Shown: positions 58,202 to 64,000 of the stretch, in pieces
How positions within the stretch are numbered: the first letter of the stretch is position 1
Layout: each line of letters begins with the position of its first letter
From: Nectonema munidae
Taxonomy: Eukaryota > Nematomorpha > Nectonematoida > Nectonematidae
Assembly: GCA_030549495.1 (NCBI GenBank)
Contig: JAUIRK010000734.1
Span: 372,001-436,000 of the forward strand
Direction of reading: 5' to 3'
Length of the DNA stretch: 64,000 bases
Position numbers and translations under genes: made by a program
The notes under the pieces: generated by a model
Told to the model about the DNA's origin: nothing
Database searches by the model: none
Seen by the model: only the letters and a program-made list of their open reading frames with translations

Positions 58202-58885
58202 CTACACTTTCCTATTTACTGACACGCTAGCAGGAGGTTCGCAGCCACTGCGCTCAATGGAATGTATGGTCCTGTATACCTGAGAAGGCTTTACCTTTGT
58301 TGCCGTGAGAGTTTTCTTAGGAGCTACCTGAGTTCTTTTTGTTGAAGAGCGGCCAGTTTTAGGAGTTGCTGACTTGCACGATCGACGGTGGTGCTCGCCT
58401 TCGCAGATTAGACAACATTCTCTCTTTGGGCAAGCAGCCGACACGTGGCCTAGTTTCTGACATTTGTGGCATTGCAATGCTTTAGGCTTGGGCAAAAACT
58501 CATGGCAGGCGAATTTCAGACCTCGAATTATCAGTCCGTTTTTGGTCAGTTGATCAGCAGCTGCCTTGTTCTCAAGGTTCACTTTTAGGCAAGATCCCCT
58601 TGTCTAAAAGTTTGATAATCCTAGGTCTTTAATTGCCGCCGAGACATTGGGGGCGTCTTGCATGGTCAGGCCATTGAGGGCTATGGCCCAAGCCTTAGCT
58701 CTGGGCACGTAACCCTTGACAAAAGGTTGAAGTAATGTCTTCATAGAGTCATTATCTTCAACCAGAACCTTAATTAGATTAAGCTTAGCCAATTTAAACT
58801 TATTGACTATCTTAATTTTTCGTTTCTGTGCCAAAATTGTCTTATATGTGCCTAATTTGCTACCCAAGTTCGGCATGTTTTTCAA
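58202..58885 (-). pseudogene. LINE ORF1 (zinc-knuckle nucleic-acid-binding protein)
   Basis: Two minus-strand frames (58604-58885 and 58202-58582) form the ORF1 of a Jockey/I-like LINE. The first ends 'DAPNVSAAIKDLGLSNF'. The second contains 'HEFLPKPKALQCHKCQKLGH' followed by a second Cys motif: CHKC....H....C (CX2CX4HX4C) and CLIC...H....C. Such zinc knuckles bind the LINE RNA. A frameshift or stop near 58590 separates the two frames. The stop at 58202 abuts the ORF2 start, as expected for this class. Confidence 0.82.
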
Positions 58886-58889
58886 TAAA

Positions 58890-59461
58890 ACTGTATATCA
58901 ATTTGGCTTCCTAGATAGTTGTGTTTTTTGGTGGTGAGGGCCTCTTGCTCCTAGCAATGACCGTAGTAAATATAAACGTTATAATTGATGATAAAACTTC
59001 CAATGTCGCTTCCTTACAATATTGTTATAACTTCGTAAGGTATTCCTTAATTTTCAACAAAAGGCAAATTTTCTATTTAACTATTGAAAAGATAAAAGTT
59101 TGATCATCGTTCTTTCTTATTGCATTTATTTTCTGCCTTTTGTTTTGCCAATTCCATTTTAAAATGAGTAAATCTTTTTCGTATGTCAAAAGGATTGTAT
59201 CTATACTTCAAATCCAACATTGAGCCCAATTGTTAAATTTTCCCCTCGTCTTATTACACATTTTTTGTTTTATAGTTAAACTAATTTTTTAGATTTGTGG
59301 AAGTTGACAGTATGACTTCAATCATAATTCTCATCTAATTTTTATTTTTTAAAGCTCATTAACTTATGATCTTTGACATTTTGATATCGCCCTTAATTGG
59401 ACCTTTTTCTGTTAAAAACAAAATTCTCATACTTTTTGTTTATCAAGTTCAAGAAAAGTCA
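58890..59461. other. Upstream region of the InaF-motif gene
   Basis: AT-rich non-coding DNA. It may include the LINE 5' end (to about 58980) and the promoter of the gene at 59474. No core motif could be assigned. Confidence 0.4.
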
Positions 59462-59473
59462 TAAAAATGTAAA

Positions 59474-59722
59474 ATGCCTTTAACTCCTCTCGGAAGTTCT
59501 GCGAAAATGCCTATTTATATTGGACAAAAGCGCGCCAAACGAGAAGAACTTGCGAACCAGTTTTCTGTGCGCATCTTTAGTGTCATTTGTTACATCATTT
59601 TGGTTACTTTGCCCGGCTGTCTTCTCGCTTTTTACTATTCCTTCTTCTGGCACTCCAAAATTCACATATCCACAGCAGAGATGATGAAGAAAAATATTGT
59701 TAATAACTCATCCCTTCGTTGA
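59474..59722 (+). CDS. InaF-motif small membrane protein
   Basis: This 82-residue protein has one transmembrane helix. Residues 32-59, 'VRIFSVICYIILVTLPGCLL' continuing 'AFYYSFFW', fit the InaF motif (R-x3-V-x2-Y-x3-V-S/T-x4-xLxxYYxxxW). The motif is known from Drosophila InaF proteins, which are needed for normal TRP channel function in photoreceptors, and from vertebrate INAFM1/2. The N-terminal part is basic (KRAKREE, 19-25), suggesting a cytoplasmic N-terminus. The start is secure: an in-frame TAA lies four codons upstream (59462-59464). The short C-terminus is unremarkable. A polyadenylation signal AATAAA lies at 59845-59850. It is complete in one exon, and a role as a channel accessory subunit is inferred from the family. 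Confidence 0.85.
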   Translation: MPLTPLGSSAKMPIYIGQKRAKREELANQFSVRIFSVICYIILVTLPGCLLAFYYSFFWHSKIHISTAEMMKKNIVNNSSLR

Positions 59723-59850
59723 CTCAACATGTTACGAGTACAGTACATGATTCATTCTTTTCTATCGATTCACCTTCATTTGATGTTATTTTTTGTGGTG
59801 TGATTGTGAAGATAAATGCATGTTTTTCTAGAAGTTAGATGCATAATAAA

Positions 59851-60465
59851 GTGAACAATGTGTAGTGGCACTATTTTTATCGTATTATATTTTTGACTCT
59901 CTCATTAAAATTTGCTCTCATCTTACGAGGGAACAGAGTCCCCTTTGCATCTCTCTGGTTGCACCTCCCCCTACATAAATTCTTTAAATTCCTGTGCGAT
60001 AACAAATTTTGTACCTGAAATTTTTTCTAAGAGAGCCTGATTTATGGACGGAATGGATTGTCTTCATGTCTACAATTACATGTGTGTTTATATAGTATTA
60101 ATTATTATATAGGAATAAGTAAAAAGACAAAAAGTCATTTTATGTTAAATATATTTTAAAACTAAAAGGAAGAATCCTTAAAATTCTAGATTTGATATAA
60201 TTCATTAAATTTAAAGTCTTGATCCACAAAGTCCTTAAAAATGTAAAAATTCGATCTGAAAAAAATCGTTTCTTTACCTAATTAATTTAAAAACATGTCA
60301 GTCGTGTATCTGATTCTAAATTACTATGTAGGTCAATGTGCTGACACTGGTTGTAAAAAATGAATATATTCTATTAATTAAATCATGATGAAAAAAGTTA
60401 TTACAGAAGATGTAAAGATATTACATAAAAAGGTTTTTATTTTTAAAAAGAAGACTTCTTGTTAT
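59851..60465. other. Non-coding spacer
   Basis: No gene was found. A minus-strand AATAAA lies at about 60437-60443, about 25-30 bp beyond the stop codon of the candidate exon at 60466. Confidence 0.4.
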
Positions 60466-60543
60466 TCATATTCTTTTTATGTAAGCTTCTATTTCTTCAT
60501 TCGTTAGTTTTTCAATTTTTGCACTACTTGAGATGGTGACAAT
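60466..60543 (-). CDS. Candidate 3'-terminal exon
   Basis: Read on the minus strand, a strong acceptor (polypyrimidine tract ending TTTTTTTAG) is followed by 25 codons and TGA: 'IVTISSSAKIEKLTNEEIEA' then 'YIKRI'. An AATAAA follows closely. The amino-acid pattern looks like real protein (Lys/Glu helix) but is too short to identify, and no upstream exon was recognised in the window. Confidence 0.3.
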   Translation of the reverse strand: MVTISSSAKIEKLTNEEIEAYIKRI

Positions 60544-60559
60544 CTAAAAAAATAAAAAT

Positions 60560-61123
60560 AATGCTATACCCAACATCTTTAACTTCAAAAGGCAAATTAA
60601 AAGAATTGATTTTCCATTCAAAAATCTAGAACTGGAATTAAAGTTTAAAAAACATTTGTTGCAATTGAAAGCATATTTAAAGTGATTGATTGCATTTTAA
60701 TTTTTTCAAATACACTTCAAGTTTGTTCTATGCCTTCTTCAAAACACACAAATGCTAGCTAACTAACTTTAATGTATGCCGCCTTTAAATTAATTTCATC
60801 TCCTTTAAACACACAAATGCTGAATAATTAAAATTTTTGTCTCTAACTTTGTATGAATTATTATTGGTTTTTCACAATTCTGTTCGACTTATCAATAAAA
60901 AACTTCTTAGCGTCCTTTTTTGTTTTGAAATCTCTTTTTAGCCTTTCTTCCTTTTTATTTAATAGAGTCGTTGCAATATTTCAAATTGCACACACCAAAA
61001 AAGGATAAATAACGTCCTACCCAGCATCTCTCTACACAATGAACTATCCAAGATCTAACCAACCAATTATTTAGATAAACAACCTTAATTTTTTCCAAAT
61101 AAACCTTCTAAATTTGTTTTTTA
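60560..61123. other. Non-coding spacer before the piggyBac
   Basis: AT-rich DNA. The word 'AACACACAAATGCT' appears twice (about 60744 and 60809). A minus-strand 39-residue Lys-rich frame near 60865-60985 is unsupported. Confidence 0.35.
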
Positions 61124-61127
61124 TTAA

Positions 61128-63812
61128 CCCTTTAAGGGCGATAGGACATATATGTCCCAAATTTTTGTTTCAAAAATAATGTCATACAAACCAAATTATA
61201 AACTAGGTTTTTCAGTTTGTTCTATTCATAACGATGTTTTAAACATTTAATTATTGTGTATTATTTAAAAAGATAAGTTTTATATATTAAAACCTTAATC
61301 AAAACTTCGATTTTATTGGTTAATCTTTGTTAACGAAAAAAGTTCAAAAACAATTTTTTTTTGTAAAACTGTTTGTAATATGTGTTACGAACAAACCTTC
61401 ACAAGAGTAATTCAGTTCATGAAGAAAAAAATGAGATGTTATCTTGCAAATTCATTTCAAATATTGTGGGACATATATGTCCCTATCGGACTAAAGGTTT
61501 TTTCACAAAACATAAAGTTTCTCGTTCTCTTAACGTTTTTATTTGAAAAAGAGAACTTATTAATAATATAAGACGTATACATATATATTTTTAAATGGCA
61601 TTTATATGTAAGCATTACTTTTCGCATGCGCATGTAATAGTGTTTATGTCACACCAATTGTTATATATATTATGCAACATATTAACGAGCAAACTTACAC
61701 TTAAATGATTGATCTCCTTTCATATAACATATATCGACTCATTATTTGTCTTTCTATTTCCGTTTTTCATCTGAAATTCACTTTATATTGTACAAGTGAT
61801 TTGTCTCATTTATTGTTTTGTTCAATCTCGCTATTATGCCTCGTGTTAGAAACTTTATTGCTAAAGAAGACTATGTTGAAGAATGCTTGATGCCTGATAC
61901 AAGTGAAACCGAGAGTTACGAAAAATGATCTTCATTTAGATTATGAAGACCAAGAGTTCATCGAAAATGATCTGGAGAAGGGGATAGAAGAAATTCAAAT
62001 AGTTGATGCTCAGGCAAATGTTTTTGTACCTGTAGTTTCCCCTTGAAACTAAAAGTTCCTTTTTCATCTTTTATTTTTGATTGGCAAAAAGACATCGACG
62101 TGCCCATGTATCCTTTTGCTTTTAAAGAATGGGGTAAGATTAATTTACCTAGTTTAAATTGGGAGGAGAACTTTCCGAATCCTTTTCAAGTTTTTTGCGA
62201 AGTCAGTAATTTTGGTTCTTTGATTGAATATATGAAAAATCAATCTGAAATATACATGCAGCAAAAAGGGATAGTTGGATGCATTGAAAAAGAAGAAATA
62301 GTTTGCATGATAGGTATTCATATTTGCATGGGATACCATAAGCTACCGAAAATTAAAGACTACTGGTCAACAACGGAGACCTTAAGGGTGCCATTTATTG
62401 CAAACTCCATGCCCCGTGATAGATTCATTTTTTTAAGATCAATTTTACATTTTAACGATAACTCTAAATGTTTATCTAGAGATAGCTCTGACTATGATCC
62501 ATCTTTCAAAGTAGCACCTTTGTTTCTTCACTTTAATAACGCTTTTTCCTCAGCTATGAGTCCAACTAAGCAACAATCTATAGATGAACACATGATAAAG
62601 TTCAAAGGACACAATTATTTAAAGCAATACATAAAGAACAAGTGTAAAATGGGGTTTCAAACTATGGGCAAGATGTGATAGCAAAACTGGATATTTGTTT
62701 CAATCTTATTTATACACTGGCAAAAATAAAGAAAATGATTCCAGTTTTTTAGGTGAACAAGTAGTTCAAACTCTTACGAAAAGCTTAATTGGCAGTAGTG
62801 TTGAAATATATATGGACAACTTCTTTTCATCTCCTGCACTGTTCTATCACTTGAAAAAAAATAAAATATATTCATGTGGAACAGCTAGAAGAAACAGAAA
62901 GCACATGCCCCAAACTTTCATTTCAGATAAAGATCTGAAAAGAGGAGAATCTGACTTTTTTGTTAGTAATGGTATCGGTGTAGTGAAATGGAAAGACAAC
63001 AACTCAGTATACATGTTATCGAATTTTATCGACCCAAAAGCAAGTAAATTCGTTGAGAGAAAAAAGAAAGGATGCAAAAACAAAGAAATGATCAAGTGCC
63101 CACTGATAGTTTCCGAATATAATAAATATATGGGCGGCGTAGACATAATGGGTCAAAGAATTTCATATTATTCTTTAGATAGAAAGTCAAGGCACAAATA
63201 CTATTTGAGAATTTTTTTGAATTGATTGAAATCGCTCTTAATAACTCTTATATCATATATAAAAAAAGTTCACTGAGTCTAGAGGAGCTAACTCGAAAAC
63301 CATTCTATCCAGTTTCGAATTCAGAGATGAAGTTGTGAAATCCATGGTCACAAACTTTAGTTGCAGAAAAAGAAGCTGCACAGAACAGTCTATTTCGAAA
63401 AAAACTGAATTGGTAACGACTAAACAAGCTGAACATCTTATAGAAACAAGTTCTAGAAGAGGTCGCTGTAAAGAATGCAGTAAAAGAAAAAAAGACAATA
63501 GAACATTCAACAAGTGTTCAAGTTGTGGAATTTTTTTGTGCAATACCAGAACAAGAAATTGTTTCAAAGTTTATCATCAGAAAGAATAAAATAAAAGATT
63601 TTTGAAAAATTGATACTTTTTTAATAAATGTTGTTTTTCAATTATTTTTTGTTTAGGGCCGACAGGGACATATATGTCCCATGCGTTTTCTCTATGAAAA
63701 AACTTTTTTTTTAATTTTCTTTTTTGAAATTTGAAGACCCTGATATGAGGTAATTGAGGACAAATAGATTTTTATTCGTATTTAATCAAAAAAAAAGTCA
63801 GGCCTCTAAGGG
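61128..63812 (+). mobile_element. piggyBac transposon, nearly full length, 2.7 kb
   Basis: TTAA target duplications (61124-61127 and 63813-63816) flank inverted ends starting CCCTTTAAGG on the left and, read inward, CCCTTAGAGG on the right. The length is right for an autonomous piggyBac. The palindrome GGGACATATATGTCCC occurs near the right end (63665-63680), at 61468-61483, and in 14-bp form near the left tip (61144-61157). It carries a transposase gene with frame breaks (61837-63589). Intact TTAA and ends but a broken gene imply it could be moved only by another element's transposase. Confidence 0.93.
61837..63589 (+). pseudogene. piggyBac transposase, frameshifted
   Basis: The order of parts is an acidic N-terminus starting 'MPRVRNFIAKEDYVEE' (61837), then the DDE_Tnp_1_7 catalytic domain in two long frames (62043-62678 and 62695-63225) and a C-terminal Cys-rich domain (63335-63589, 'GRCKECSKRKKDNRTFNKCS' and 'CGIFLC'). 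Catalytic Asps are visible: D in 'SIDEHMIKFKGH' (codon 62583-62585), D in 'EIYMDNFFSSP' (62815-62817) and D in 'MGGVDIMGQ' (63142-63144). The fourth conserved Asp of the GGVDxxDQ motif is Gly here (63151-63153). The frame is broken about four times: near 61915, 62665, 63215 and 63290. It is a young-looking but inactive copy. Confidence 0.92.
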
Positions 63813-63816
63813 TTAA

Positions 63817-64000
63817 CCAAAATTGATAAATAAGGAATACAGATAGCTATCTTTTTGTATGGTTCATCATTCTACTATATTATGACGTAGATAAATACCA
63901 TTTATAGTATACTATAAATTTATCAATATCAGACTCTTCAAGAATACATGTGTTTTTTTATTATAGTTTTTATATAAACGTGTGCTTGTGCGTGAGTCAG
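63817..64000. other. Flank of the piggyBac
   Basis: AT-rich, with no feature seen. Confidence 0.4.

Noticed and set aside
60865-60985. Minus-strand 39-residue Lys-rich frame ('LKRDFKTKKDAKKFFIDK')
   Set aside because: It looks coding-like, but there is no acceptor at its start and an in-frame stop directly precedes it.

Overview
This is an AT-rich animal nuclear window with few genes and many transposable elements (TEs). The mix of a COG8 gene, an InaF-motif gene and many hAT, piggyBac, Helitron and LINE copies suggests an arthropod. A copepod crustacean such as a sea louse is my best guess, but it is inferred from gene and TE flavour and not proven.

Only three host genes can be supported: COG8 (14190-15773, minus), an unrecognised basic-tailed 340-residue protein (22878-23900, minus) and a small one-helix InaF-motif membrane protein (59474-59722, plus). 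A short terminal exon at 60466-60543 (minus) is possible. The genes are unrelated in function, sit as islands between repeats, and form no operon or cluster.

1-14 kb: a remnant of an unnamed transposase family, a 130-bp piggyBac-type MITE, a decayed Helitron, a LINE 3' end, an internally deleted hAT (6602-8416), an antisense LINE ORF2 and a hAT C-terminal scrap. 14-25 kb: the first two host genes, a hAT MITE with two C20 tracts, a full-span but decayed hAT, and a possible degenerate hammerhead motif in a retroelement tail. 25-39 kb: DUF4371-type and KIAA1586-type hAT remnants, tRNA-derived SINEs nested with a hAT MITE, and two antisense LINE copies, one interrupted by a hAT and one by a minisatellite.

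39-57.5 kb is the most structured part. Two copies (A, B) of a TIR element stand in inverted orientation at its edges, each carrying an insertion the other lacks. Between them lie a homopolymer block that looks like bad consensus, a hAT MITE with a perfect 8-bp target duplication, and two 2-kb direct repeats around a 3.5-kb foldback element (47089-50585). The foldback's long inverted arms are built of 28-bp repeats followed by 161-bp repeats, six copies on one side and ten on the other, with a 62-bp unique centre. It resembles the plan of Drosophila Foldback/Galileo elements and has no evident coding capacity.

57.5-64 kb: a LINE with zinc-knuckle ORF1 and endonuclease, the InaF-motif gene, and a nearly full-length piggyBac (61128-63812) with intact TTAA ends, internal GGGACATATATGTCCC palindromes and a frameshifted transposase.
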